35,463 nucleotides of DNA from Promethearchaeota archaeon. GTDB lineage: Archaea > Asgardarchaeota > Lokiarchaeia > Sigynarchaeales > SOKP01. The stretch covers positions 1-35,463 of the forward strand of contig JAUWBH010000044.1 in NCBI GenBank assembly GCA_030605085.1, given 5' to 3'. The translations under genes were made by a program, and so were the position numbers. A model generated the notes under the pieces. It was not told where the DNA came from. It did not search any database and was given only the letters and a program-made list of their open reading frames with translations. Positions 17,323 to 25,004 of the stretch are shown here, one piece after another (the first letter of the stretch is position 1; every line of letters begins with the position of its first letter).

Positions 17323-18831
17323 TTAAGAATTAAGAATGGGAGATATTTTTCTACGATATTCAGCATATTTATCCAGAACATTGAAACATTTTATCGGATA
17401 ATCCCATAAATCGAAAATTGGAATGTTTTCCTTGACAAATTCTTTGACCCACGAATTTGAATATCCTTGCGGACAAATATAAAAAATAGGAACGGATTTC
17501 TTTCGAACTATCTTTTGGATAGGTTTTAAATAAGCTCTAATCATCATTTCGTTATTCATCTGATCAAATACTTCGGGAATTTCTCCGCCAGACTTTTTAA
17601 CGACATCTAAAAACTCTTCCACGGCCCAGGCTGCGTAAATAACTATGCCGTCAACTTCGCCCGAATTAATCATGAGTTTTGGAATTTTTATATATTTATT
17701 ATGCACTCCGAATGAAAATGTTAGATCAAGAGGATTATTAATATTCGCTATATCTACAACTTGTTCTTTAAGTTTCGATTTTAATTCATCTGAAAATTCG
17801 GGAATTTCTAATCCAAAAGCTTCTGCTGCTTTCGCCATCATTGCAGCACACCCTCCTGAATCAGATATTATTCCAAGCCGATTTCCTTTCGGAAAAATTC
17901 CATTTGAAAATGACCTTAGGTAATAAATAAAATCCTTAATTGAAAATGTAGAAATTATGCCGGTCTCTTTAAATACTGCATCGTAAATTTTATTGTTTCC
18001 ACCAATAGATCCTGTATGACCCATAATTGATCTAGCTGCCGCTTTTGTACCTGCAGCATAAATTGCGACTATGGGCTTTTTGGGAGTAATTTCTTTTACT
18101 ACCTCAATAAATTCTTTTCCTCTCTTAATTTCTTCGATATAAAGGCCAATTACACTCGTCTCAGGATCATTTTTTAAATAATTTAAGCAATCAACTACAT
18201 CAATGTCATCCTCGTTTCCTATTGAAAGTGATTTACCAATCTTCACACCAATTTCTTTACAAGCCCAAAATATATGAGATGCTACAGTACCTGAATGAGC
18301 TACTATAGAAATATTACCTCTTTCGGGTGTTTCGTGAATCCACATCGTATTAAAGCAAGTTTCAGGAAATTCAGGATATCTATACCACGCATTATAAACT
18401 CCAAGACAATTAGGTCCTATAAATCTTATATCATATTTTTTAGTAATTCCAATAAGTTCCTTGTATAAATTTTGGTTACCTATCTCTCTGAATCCCCCTG
18501 AAGTAATTATAACTCTTTTTATTCCTTTTTGACCGCATTCTTCTAATACTTGAGATACTATATTCGGTCTTAAAATAATAAAAGCTAAATCTGGAGTCTC
18601 AGGTAAATCTAATACACTCTTATATGCTTTTAAACCTTGAATCTCTTTGAGTCTAGGGTGAATAGGGAAAATCTTATCTTTTGGAAATCCCCCGAAAATG
18701 ACATTTCGGAGTTGCATTGCACCCATGGTACCAATATATTCATTATTTGCTCCAAAAACGGTAATACTTTTAGGATTTAAAAAAAGATATAAAAAATGAC
18801 CTTCTAAAGGATGCTTATCCATTTCTTTCAT
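17323..18831 (-). CDS. ADP-forming acyl-CoA synthetase alpha-type protein (copy A)
   Basis: The 502-residue cytoplasmic protein has the CoA-binding Rossmann domain (PKSITVFGANN, about 20-145), then the two ligase domains of the NDP-forming acetyl-CoA synthetase alpha subunit. The phosphohistidine motif is kept: H272 in MGHTGSIGG. IGPNCLG (about 138-144) is also typical. The family makes acyl-phosphate and ATP from acyl-CoA, ADP and phosphate. The ATP-grasp beta subunit is neither fused nor adjacent, so a partner elsewhere or a non-classical role is implied. The paralogue at 18912-20453 lies 80 nt upstream in the same direction. Confidence 0.85.
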   Translation of the reverse strand: MKEMDKHPLEGHFLYLFLNPKSITVFGANNEYIGTMGAMQLRNVIFGGFPKDKIFPIHPRLKEIQGLKAYKSVLDLPETPDLAFIILRPNIVSQVLEECGQKGIKRVIITSGGFREIGNQNLYKELIGITKKYDIRFIGPNCLGVYNAWYRYPEFPETCFNTMWIHETPERGNISIVAHSGTVASHIFWACKEIGVKIGKSLSIGNEDDIDVVDCLNYLKNDPETSVIGLYIEEIKRGKEFIEVVKEITPKKPIVAIYAAGTKAAARSIMGHTGSIGGNNKIYDAVFKETGIISTFSIKDFIYYLRSFSNGIFPKGNRLGIISDSGGCAAMMAKAAEAFGLEIPEFSDELKSKLKEQVVDIANINNPLDLTFSFGVHNKYIKIPKLMINSGEVDGIVIYAAWAVEEFLDVVKKSGGEIPEVFDQMNNEMMIRAYLKPIQKIVRKKSVPIFYICPQGYSNSWVKEFVKENIPIFDLWDYPIKCFNVLDKYAEYRRKISPILNS

Positions 18832-18911
18832 GATTAAAAACTAAAAATTTTCTATGAGTTGAACTTTAAAATGAATAGAATAATTTGAACTTAATTTTAC
18901 AAAAAAGGAGA

Positions 18912-20453
18912 TTAGGAAAATTTTCTGCGATATTCTGAATATTTTACAAGCATAGCTAGCGAGCGTGTGGGATGGTCCCACAGCGAGAAAATCGGAATAT
19001 CATTAGAAATAAATAATTGATACATTGGATGAGTGTAAAGCTGAGGACCACTATAGAATAAAGGAATTGATTTCTTACGCGCTAATCGTTGTAAAGGTTT
19101 TATAACAATGTCAAAAAACGATCCCATCGAATTTTTAATTTTTTCGTCAACAGGAAATCCAGAGCTTTCCATTACCTCAAAAACTTCTTGAAAGTCGAAC
19201 ACACCATCAAAAAGTAAGCAATCTATTTCACCAGATTTAATTATTAATTTTGGCAATTTTACAAAAAAATCATAGTAGCTCCTAAAAAAAGTTATATCTA
19301 CAGGATTGGATTTGCTTCCTGTAGGAGGTATACATTTTGATATTTTATCTTGTAATTGCTTAGAGAATTCTGAGACTTTTAATCCGTATAATTCTGCTGT
19401 CTTCGTCAAAAGCGAAGCAGAACCACCAGAATCTGTAATAATTCCCACTTTCCGACCTTTCGGAAATATATTATTAGATTGAGCGTACGATAAAGTTCTA
19501 AGATAATATAGGAAATCCATGATGGAATTAGTACAAATAATACCCGTTTTTTTAAATACTGCGTTGTAAATTTTATCGTTTCCGCCAATAGACCCCGTGT
19601 GGCTCATGATTGACCTATTTGCAGCGTCAGTGCCCCCTGCATATATCGCAACTATAGGTTTCTTAGGAGTTATTTCTCGTGCTAAGTTAATAAATTCCTT
19701 TCCTCGCTTAACTTCTTCTAAATATATGCCAATTACATCGGTTTGAGGATCGTCTCTAAAGAATTCTAAAAAATCAACAACATCAATATTTTTTTCGTTT
19801 CCTATGGAAATAGACTTACCGATTTTAACTCCCATATTATTTGAATGCCAAGAAGTTTGAGCTGCTATAGTTCCGGATTGGCTTATAAGTGATATATTCC
19901 CTTTCTTATGCGGGATATAGATCCAAAACGTATTAAAGTAAGCGTCTTCTTTTTCAGGATAATGAAAATACCCATTATAAATACCTAAACAATTGGGACC
20001 AATAAAACGCATATCGTACTTCTTAGCAATTTCGTCTATTTTATGGGAGAGTCTAACACCCTCAGGACCACTTTCTCTGAATCCTCCAGAAGTAATTACT
20101 AAATGTTTTATCCCTTTTTGACCACATTCTTCCATGACCAGAGGAACAACTTTGGGAGGCAAAATAATAAAAGCTAAATCTGGTATCACAGGTAAATCTA
20201 ATACTGACTTGTACGCTTTAAATCCTTGAACATTATCCAATCTAGGATGAATAGGGTAAATATTTTCGTCAAAACCTCCACCAGCTATGCAATTTCTCAA
20301 TTGCATGCTTCCCATTGTTTGTATTAGGTTATTATTTGCTCCAAATACACACATGCTTTTTGGATTTAAAATTTTGTAAAGAAACTGATCTCTTAAGGGA
20401 TTTGCGTCGGTTTTACTTGATTTTGACAAGTCTTTTTCCTTGATGTTAGTCAA
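18912..20453 (-). CDS. ADP-forming acyl-CoA synthetase alpha-type protein (copy B)
   Basis: This 513-residue paralogue of the next gene has the same layout: CoA-binding domain from residue 28 (LNPKSMCVFGANN), ITSGGFRESG, IGPNCLGIYNG, SQSGTIAAQ, and H285 in MSHTGSIGGNDK as the phosphohistidine. The two copies share most motifs but differ clearly in the C-terminal third, so they are an old tandem duplication with probable substrate divergence. Start is TTG at 20453, preceded by AGGT-containing sequence. Again no ATP-grasp subunit is nearby. A role in acyl-CoA to ATP conversion would suit the acyl-CoA dehydrogenase and thiolase genes in the window. Confidence 0.85.
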   Translation of the reverse strand: MTNIKEKDLSKSSKTDANPLRDQFLYKILNPKSMCVFGANNNLIQTMGSMQLRNCIAGGGFDENIYPIHPRLDNVQGFKAYKSVLDLPVIPDLAFIILPPKVVPLVMEECGQKGIKHLVITSGGFRESGPEGVRLSHKIDEIAKKYDMRFIGPNCLGIYNGYFHYPEKEDAYFNTFWIYIPHKKGNISLISQSGTIAAQTSWHSNNMGVKIGKSISIGNEKNIDVVDFLEFFRDDPQTDVIGIYLEEVKRGKEFINLAREITPKKPIVAIYAGGTDAANRSIMSHTGSIGGNDKIYNAVFKKTGIICTNSIMDFLYYLRTLSYAQSNNIFPKGRKVGIITDSGGSASLLTKTAELYGLKVSEFSKQLQDKISKCIPPTGSKSNPVDITFFRSYYDFFVKLPKLIIKSGEIDCLLFDGVFDFQEVFEVMESSGFPVDEKIKNSMGSFFDIVIKPLQRLARKKSIPLFYSGPQLYTHPMYQLFISNDIPIFSLWDHPTRSLAMLVKYSEYRRKFS

Positions 20454-20557
20454 ATTTTTTACCTAACATAATATTATAATCTTTATTGAATAATATTTCA
20501 AGAAATTAACGAAATAATTTGAAGTTTATTTTTATAAAATAAGAAATACTAACGCAT

Positions 20558-21091
20558 TCACTTTTCTCCAGTAGAACCAAAACCTCCTAGACCCCGTTCA
20601 GAATCTGGCAATTTGTCAGTTTCAATAAATTCGTAATTATACATTTTTCCAAGAATAATCTGACAAATTCTGTCTCCTTTATTTAAAGTAACATCTCTAT
20701 TTGAAAGATTTACAACAATAGCTAACCACTCATTTCGAAATCCCGAATCTATAGTACCAGGAGAATTAACGATTGATATCCCTTCCCATAATGCTAAACC
20801 ACTCCTAGGAACTACTTTAAAATAATACCCGTCTGGAATTGCGGTTGCAAATCCTAATGGACAGCCTATACGCTTTAAAGGTTTAAGAACATATGAATCA
20901 GAATCAAGATCGATTAATTCTCGTTTTCCATTTTCGTTGATTATCTTTTTGAACCCCATTATGCGAGCATCAGCCCCTGCATCACCCGGTTTTGATGGTT
21001 TTGGAACGATTAATCCCTTTCTTATTGATTTAAGTGGAATCATTAGTTTTTCTTTTTCTTCAATTTTATTATTTTTTTTTAATTTCTTCAT
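20558..21091 (-). CDS. dut: Trimeric dUTPase
   Basis: The 177-residue protein shows all five dUTPase motifs in order: DAGADAR (motif 1), PRSGLALW (2), GTIDSGFRNEW (3, with the catalytic Asp; Phe replaces the usual uracil-stacking Tyr), GDRICQIIL (4) and RGLGGFGSTG (5, the C-terminal arm that closes over the triphosphate). It hydrolyses dUTP to dUMP and pyrophosphate, keeping uracil out of DNA and feeding dTMP synthesis. A basic N-terminal tail (MKKLKKNNKIEEKEK) precedes M17, which is a possible alternative start. The loop between motifs 1 and 2 is longer than in short bacterial enzymes. Confidence 0.92.
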   Translation of the reverse strand: MKKLKKNNKIEEKEKLMIPLKSIRKGLIVPKPSKPGDAGADARIMGFKKIINENGKRELIDLDSDSYVLKPLKRIGCPLGFATAIPDGYYFKVVPRSGLALWEGISIVNSPGTIDSGFRNEWLAIVVNLSNRDVTLNKGDRICQIILGKMYNYEFIETDKLPDSERGLGGFGSTGEK

Positions 21092-21185
21092 TTTCCGTCA
21101 TTTTTAATTATTTTGGTTTATAAAAAAGAATTTTTATTAAGGAATAATTACAAATTCAAAGCTAAATTGAAAATGTGATATTTGT

Positions 21186-21785
21186 TTGAGTAGCATTGAA
21201 AATCTTATAAACAAGGCAAAAAAACTAAAAGACGAAGAGAAATTCGAAGAAGCGATTGAAATCTTAGAAACCTTATTTAAGAAGGATCCTCACTCTGAAG
21301 AAATAAAAAGAAATCTCGTTGATGTTTTGTTTTCTTATGGAGGCTATCTAAATGACGATTTTGTTTTAGAATTTGAGAAATCAGTCGAAATTTTTAAAAA
21401 AATTCTTGAAATTGAACCGAATACTTATAGGGTTTTATATAATTTAGGCATCGCTTATTTTAATACGGGGGATATGGAAAGCGCACTGAAAGCTTATAAC
21501 GAGGCAATTAGCATAAAACCAGATTATAAACATTGCTATTATAATATTGGGTTGATTTATGAAGAAATGAACGATTTTGAAGAAGCATTGAAAAATTACG
21601 AGAAAGCTTTACAACTGGATCCTAAATTTACTTACGCTGTTCAAGCTAGAAATATTATTAGAGAGAAATTAGATTTAATAAAAAATGAAAGCATTAATCA
21701 ATCAAAATCAAGAATCTGTGAAAATTGTAGGACTTATAATAGAAATGAAGCAAAATTTTGCGATAACTGTGGTGCAGAACTATAA
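21186..21785 (+). CDS. TPR protein with C-terminal zinc ribbon
   Basis: The 199-residue protein has about four tetratricopeptide repeats (residues 10-155; clearest are YRVLYNLGIAYFNTGDMESA and KHCYYNIGLIYEEMNDFEEA), which form a protein-binding superhelix. The tail carries a zinc ribbon, CENC...FCDNCGAEL (two CxxC pairs), of the short type common in archaea. It probably acts as an adaptor. Start is TTG at 21186 (TTGAGTAGC); no in-frame ATG exists before the first repeat. Divergent from dut. Confidence 0.82.
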   Translation: MSSIENLINKAKKLKDEEKFEEAIEILETLFKKDPHSEEIKRNLVDVLFSYGGYLNDDFVLEFEKSVEIFKKILEIEPNTYRVLYNLGIAYFNTGDMESALKAYNEAISIKPDYKHCYYNIGLIYEEMNDFEEALKNYEKALQLDPKFTYAVQARNIIREKLDLIKNESINQSKSRICENCRTYNRNEAKFCDNCGAEL

Positions 21786-21805
21786 TTTTAAGTTAAATTA
21801 ATTAT

Positions 21806-21916
21806 TTATTTACTTTTTATAAGTTTATTATGGATAATACAGCAAATTATTATAATTGCTAACACAATTATGCCACCAATTAGATATCTGTAAAAAGTAA
21901 TTTCATACCATTCCAT
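21806..21916 (-). CDS. Predicted 36-residue single-span membrane peptide
   Basis: A short frame with ATG at 21916 and TAA at 21806 encodes MEWYEITFYRYLIGGIIVLA, continuing IIIICCIIHNKLIKSK. Residues 12-28 form one strongly hydrophobic helix, and the basic tail suggests a cytoplasmic C-terminus. No ribosome site is clear and no family is recognised. The composition is more protein-like than the surrounding AT-rich DNA, but the frame is short. Confidence 0.4.
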   Translation of the reverse strand: MEWYEITFYRYLIGGIIVLAIIIICCIIHNKLIKSK

Positions 21917-22014
21917 ATATAGAATTATGCTCTTCAATATATTAAAATTATTGGTATAATTTTTATAATTATAATATTAATAAAAAAAAAGGAATTTAGA
22001 GAGAGAATAGAGAA

Positions 22015-22205
22015 TTATTTCTCAGCTAATTGAAAATTTATCTGCACTCTAACGCGATAGATCAAAATATCCTTATCTTCTTTAACTTTAATATCTTTCT
22101 CAATAATTTGAATGGTTCTAATTCCTCTAATAGTTTCTTTTGCTACTTTATTAGATTTATAACCTTGTCCAACCATCGCTTAGAGATCACCAGTTCAATT
22201 TACAT
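22015..22205 (-). pseudogene. Second dodecin copy, decayed
   Basis: The 3' two thirds read VAKETIRGIRTIQIIEKDIK, then VKEDKDILIYRVRVQINFQLAEK and TAA, a clear dodecin C-terminal half. Upstream, in another frame, lies IELVISKRWLDKVINLI, the matching dodecin N-terminal half, with a 1-nt frameshift before KVAKE. The ATG at 22205 is followed at once by TAA, and two residues of the GTS loop are missing. Too little DNA is present for an intron to explain the defects (59 nt where 81 coding nt are expected), so this copy is a true pseudogene. It starts directly after the stop of the intron-containing copy and has no intron at the site of that gene's third intron. Confidence 0.65.
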
Positions 22206-22503
22206 CTATCTCTCAATTTGAAAATTAATTTGAACTCTAACACGGTAAATCAATTTATCGACATCCTCTTAAGTCGAGTCTCAGAATTTGATGATCTCTT
22301 TAACCTTAACATCAGATTCGATAATTTGGATATTTCTAATACCGCGTAGGGTTTTTTTAGCTTCGTTATAACAATTTATGACTGCATCAGCCCAGTTTTT
22401 TTCAGAGGTTCTGGATCTACCAGACATGACTGGAAGACTTTCCAACTAGTTGAATACTTTTATATATTAAAAGCGTAATGCATTTAATTTTATACACGGT
22501 CAT
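22206..22503 (-). CDS. Dodecin flavoprotein gene with three short introns
   Basis: Exons are 22503-22490, 22459-22440, 22408-22300 and 22269-22206: 207 nt, or 68 codons plus TAG. The joined protein begins MTVYKSIQLVGTSEKNWADA, continues through KKTLRGIRNIQIIESDVKVKE and ends DVDKLIYRVRVQINFQIER. This is a complete dodecin (strand, helix, two strands), comparable to the Thermus protein with VYKKVELVGTSEE. Dodecins form hollow 12-mers that store flavin. Unspliced, the sequence has one frameshift and several stops. Every one of the three breaks coincides with a foldable BHB segment of 30 or 31 nt. The start ATG follows a purine-rich GAAGTG stretch. The neighbouring decayed copy confirms the family. 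Confidence 0.8.
22270..22299 (-). other. BHB-type intron 3 of the dodecin gene (30 nt)
   Basis: It contains UGA and UAA in frame. By sequence alone the junction can slide over 5 nt (AAGAG repeated). Only one position gives a BHB: central helix GGUU/GACU (4 bp, two G-U), bulges AAA and UAA, intron helix GAG/CUC (3 bp, the weakest of the set). Cutting after the second bulge base joins GUUAA to AGAG and yields KVKEDVD. The exon-exon outer helix is missing. Confidence 0.65.
22409..22439 (-). other. BHB-type intron 2 of the dodecin gene (31 nt)
   Basis: This insert shifts the frame as well as adding a UAG. Fold: central helix UUGG/CCAG (4 bp, one G-U), bulges AAA and AAC, intron helix GUCU/AGAU (4 bp) continuing after a U-U mismatch with CCAG/CUGG (4 bp), loop UCAUGU, and a 2-bp exon-exon helix AG/CU. 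Cutting after the second base of each bulge removes 31 nt and restores the frame exactly: GTT GGA A joined to CC TCT GAA, giving VGTSE. Confidence 0.75.
22460..22489 (-). other. BHB-type intron 1 of the dodecin gene (30 nt)
   Basis: This insert has no stop and adds ten residues (IKCITLLIYK) after VYK if retained. It is flanked by the direct repeat TATAAAA, so the junction could slide by 7 nt. One position gives a full BHB: central helix GUAU/AUAU (4 bp, one G-U), bulges AAA and AAA, intron helix AUUAAA/UUUAAU (6 bp) with an 11-nt loop. Removal gives MTVYKSIQLVG, the normal dodecin length. Confidence 0.65.
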
Positions 22504-22747
22504 ATTTTTTTTTCACTTCATTATTTTTTATTTTTTGAAAATTTACACCTTTTTAATAAATTTTTTGATAGCTATCTTTGGTTTAGTTTGATATTTAAAT
22601 ATTATGCAACTTGACGAGTAAAATTTAGATTTCTAATGATTTTGTGAAAAATTACTTAAATTTAAAAAAGGTGTGGAAAAAAAATATAAGAAGAGAAAAA
22701 ATTGAAATTTTAAATTTGAAGTAATTATATTATGTAAATTTACTCGT

Positions 22748-22915
22748 TTACGCGTCAAGGTTTTCCAGTAAAATGGCGATTCCCTAACCGCCACCTACGC
22801 AAGCATTTGCGATACCATATTTGCCCTTTTTGTCTTTTAAAATTCGAGCTACTGTCCCTGCCAATCGTACCATTGTAGCGCCAAGTGGATGATCAATCGC
22901 AGTAGAACCGCGATT
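22748..22915 (-). pseudogene. Thiolase 3'-end remnant with in-frame TAG
   Basis: Reading leftward gives NRGSTAIDHPLGATMVRLAG, then TVARILKDKKGKYGIANACVGGG, a TAG, GIAILLENLDA and TAA. This is the last 55 codons of a thiolase closely resembling the intact gene at 23041-24345 (GGSTAIGHPLG; ACIGGGQGIAVLLENI). TAG replaces the Gln codon of GGGQG by one base change, and the active-site motif is GSTAID instead of AIG. The rest of the gene is missing: upstream of 22915 the similarity fades into AT-rich DNA. It is a diverged paralogue eroded to its 3' end. Confidence 0.8.
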
Positions 22916-23040
22916 GGTTGTATAGTTTGATATATAAATATTTTCCACGAAATCCTTCTTTTTTTGAAATAATTAAGTTATTCTATATATATATTCTATA
23001 AAAAGGAAAAAAAAGAAAGTTAAATCTTATAATGCTAAAT

Positions 23041-24345
23041 TTACACATTTATATTTTCAAGGAGAACTGCTATGCCTTGGCCGCCTCCAATGCAGGCGTT
23101 AGCAATTCCATATTTTGCATTCTTATCGTTTAGGATTCGGGCTAATGTTCCCGTTAAGCGTACCATTGTAGCGCCAAGTGGATGACCGATAGCCGTCGAG
23201 CCACCCATAATATTCACTTTTTCTTCAGGAATTTTTAATTGTCGCATACAATTTAAAGCAACAATGCAGAATGCTTCGTTGATTTCCCAGAAATCTATAT
23301 CATCGGCTGTTAATCCTGCATACTTTAAGGCCATTTCTGTAGCAGGTACAGGGCCTCGTCCCATTACGGAGGGATCAACACCAGCAAATCCTAACGAAAT
23401 GATCTTAGCCATGGGCTTGAGCCCTCTCTTTTCAGCTTCTTTAGCATCCATCATTAACAACGCTGTAGCTCCTGCATTAAGGGGTGAAGAGTTCCCAGCT
23501 GTAATGACTCCTTCCTTAGTGCCTTCCCTTTCCACATAACCTTGTCTACCTCCAAGATCTTCTCCATATACATTTTGCTTTAAATAGAAAGGTTTAGATA
23601 ATCGTTTTAATGTTCCTACTTTTTCTAAAGTAGATTTTCTTGCTGCCATATCTCTATCAATCATCATTTTTTCTTCAACATTACCCTCGGCATGTCCCTC
23701 TATAGGAATAATTTCTCCTTTAAACCATCCTTTCTCATGATTTTCAACAGTTAAATTGTGGCTTCTTACTCCAAACTTATCCATATCTTCTTTTGTAATA
23801 TTTGGTGATTCCTGTTCATAAAGTTTTTGAGCAGTCTGGAGCATGTTTATAGCAGTCATTAAATTGTAATTAGGTCTAAACCATTTACTTTTCTTATTGG
23901 CAATTGCTAGGTTAGGGTTAATATGTGTATTCTGCATACTAACTCGTGTCATATGTTCTACACCGCTACTCAGTACGCATTTGCTAAAGCCAGCCATTAT
24001 TTCCAAAGCACCATAATGTATACCTGCTCCCGCCGATCCGCATTGCTTATCAACAAATACAGCAGAAGTTTTAGCAGGGAAATCAGCTAGAAATAAGGGG
24101 AGTCTTCCTCCATAAGACCAATTTTCGTGCACCCCCATTGCTGTACCTACTGTGAACTCGTCAACATCTTCCTTTGTAACACCTTTATCCGCGAGTTTTT
24201 CATCAAAAAATTTCATTAATAATTCTCCAAGTAATTCATCACCACGATTATCGCCAAAAACATCGCGTTCAGGCTGTCTTGGTCTTGAACGAGAAAATGC
24301 TGTTCGTGCGTAATCAATAATGAAAACACCATTAAGTTCAACCAT
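23041..24345 (-). CDS. Thiolase (acetyl-CoA acetyltransferase / 3-ketoacyl-CoA thiolase)
   Basis: The 434-residue cytoplasmic enzyme either cleaves 3-ketoacyl-CoA or condenses two acetyl-CoA. Catalytic residues are present: C102 in KQCGSAGAGIH (acyl carrier), WEINEAF, H388 in AIGHPLG, and C418 in NACIGGGQG (the base). Length matches FadA/FadI-type thiolases (390-436). Start ATG at 24345 follows a poly-T region. It is divergent from purE. Together with the acyl-CoA dehydrogenase and the two acyl-CoA synthetase-type proteins it suggests fatty-acid or related acyl-CoA oxidation, though the direction of the reaction is not shown by sequence. Confidence 0.92.
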   Translation of the reverse strand: MVELNGVFIIDYARTAFSRSRPRQPERDVFGDNRGDELLGELLMKFFDEKLADKGVTKEDVDEFTVGTAMGVHENWSYGGRLPLFLADFPAKTSAVFVDKQCGSAGAGIHYGALEIMAGFSKCVLSSGVEHMTRVSMQNTHINPNLAIANKKSKWFRPNYNLMTAINMLQTAQKLYEQESPNITKEDMDKFGVRSHNLTVENHEKGWFKGEIIPIEGHAEGNVEEKMMIDRDMAARKSTLEKVGTLKRLSKPFYLKQNVYGEDLGGRQGYVEREGTKEGVITAGNSSPLNAGATALLMMDAKEAEKRGLKPMAKIISLGFAGVDPSVMGRGPVPATEMALKYAGLTADDIDFWEINEAFCIVALNCMRQLKIPEEKVNIMGGSTAIGHPLGATMVRLTGTLARILNDKNAKYGIANACIGGGQGIAVLLENINV

Positions 24346-24564
24346 TTTTAAATATCACTTTTATTTTTTTTTTTAATTTATTATTTAGAATTTAATTAGG
24401 GGAGTTTTAAAGAAATATTAAAGTTTTTGATATATTGGTTATCTAAGTGATAAGTCTAAATTTTTTACTTAAGTATTTTTTTTTTCTTCTTCTTTCATCA
24501 TCAATAATTTTAAGGTTAAAAACTAATTAGAATTATTTTTATTTATCAAATTTTTAGTTTTATT

Positions 24565-24987
24565 ATGTCAAATTCAAACATAGATAATAACAAAAAACCA
24601 TTGGTTTCAATAATAGCTGGTAGTACTTCAGATAAAGAAGTTTATGAGAAAGCAGAGAAAGTTTTAAAGGAAAATAATATTAATTACGACTTTCAGATTA
24701 TTTCAGCACATAGGGAACCTGAAAAATTAGAAAATTATATTAAAACTTGTGAATCCAAAATATATATTGCTGTCGCAGGGTTGTCAGCTGCTTTACCTGG
24801 CGTAATTGCGTCAAAAACAGACAAACCTGTAATAGGCGTTCCTGTAAGTTCAAAATTAGGCGGATTAGATGCGTTATTATCAATCGTACAAATGCCACCA
24901 AGAGTTCCCGTAGGATGTGTGGGAATTGATCGAGGTGAAAATGCCGCATATTTAGCGATTCGAATCCTAAATTTATTAAAAAATTAA
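24565..24987 (+). CDS. purE: Phosphoribosylaminoimidazole carboxylase / mutase PurE
   Basis: The 140-residue protein has the PurE signatures: [12 protein letters not shown] (phosphate loop), SAHREPEKL (active-site His), [15 protein letters not shown] and [30 protein letters not shown]. It makes 4-carboxy-AIR, either from AIR plus carbon dioxide or from N5-CAIR, in purine synthesis. It is slightly short of the usual 160 residues because of a trimmed C-terminus. No purK is adjacent. rpiA follows after 17 nt with a GGGAG ribosome site, so the two form an operon linked through ribose-phosphate metabolism. Confidence 0.93.
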   Translation: MSNSNIDNNKKPLVSIIAGSTSDKEVYEKAEKVLKENNINYDFQIISAHREPEKLENYIKTCESKIYIAVAGLSAALPGVIASKTDKPVIGVPVSSKLGGLDALLSIVQMPPRVPVGCVGIDRGENAAYLAIRILNLLKN

Positions 24988-25004
24988 GAATTGGGAGAAC
25001 ATAT

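Noticed and set aside
22030..22221. Rightward 63-codon open frame across the dodecin region
   Set aside because: It is the antisense of the decayed dodecin copy and has no protein-like composition of its own.
9911..22489. Translational bypassing (ribosome hopping) as the explanation for the 30-nt inserts
   Set aside because: Matching take-off and landing codons occur only at one site (GAG at the third dodecin insert) and not in the ATPase. A BHB fold with exact cut positions exists at all four, and the 31-nt insert corrects the frame, so splicing is the simpler model.
22748..22950. Additional BHB intron upstream of the thiolase remnant (extra residues before NRGS)
   Set aside because: The upstream sequence cannot be aligned with thiolase confidently and I found no convincing BHB, so it is treated as decay.
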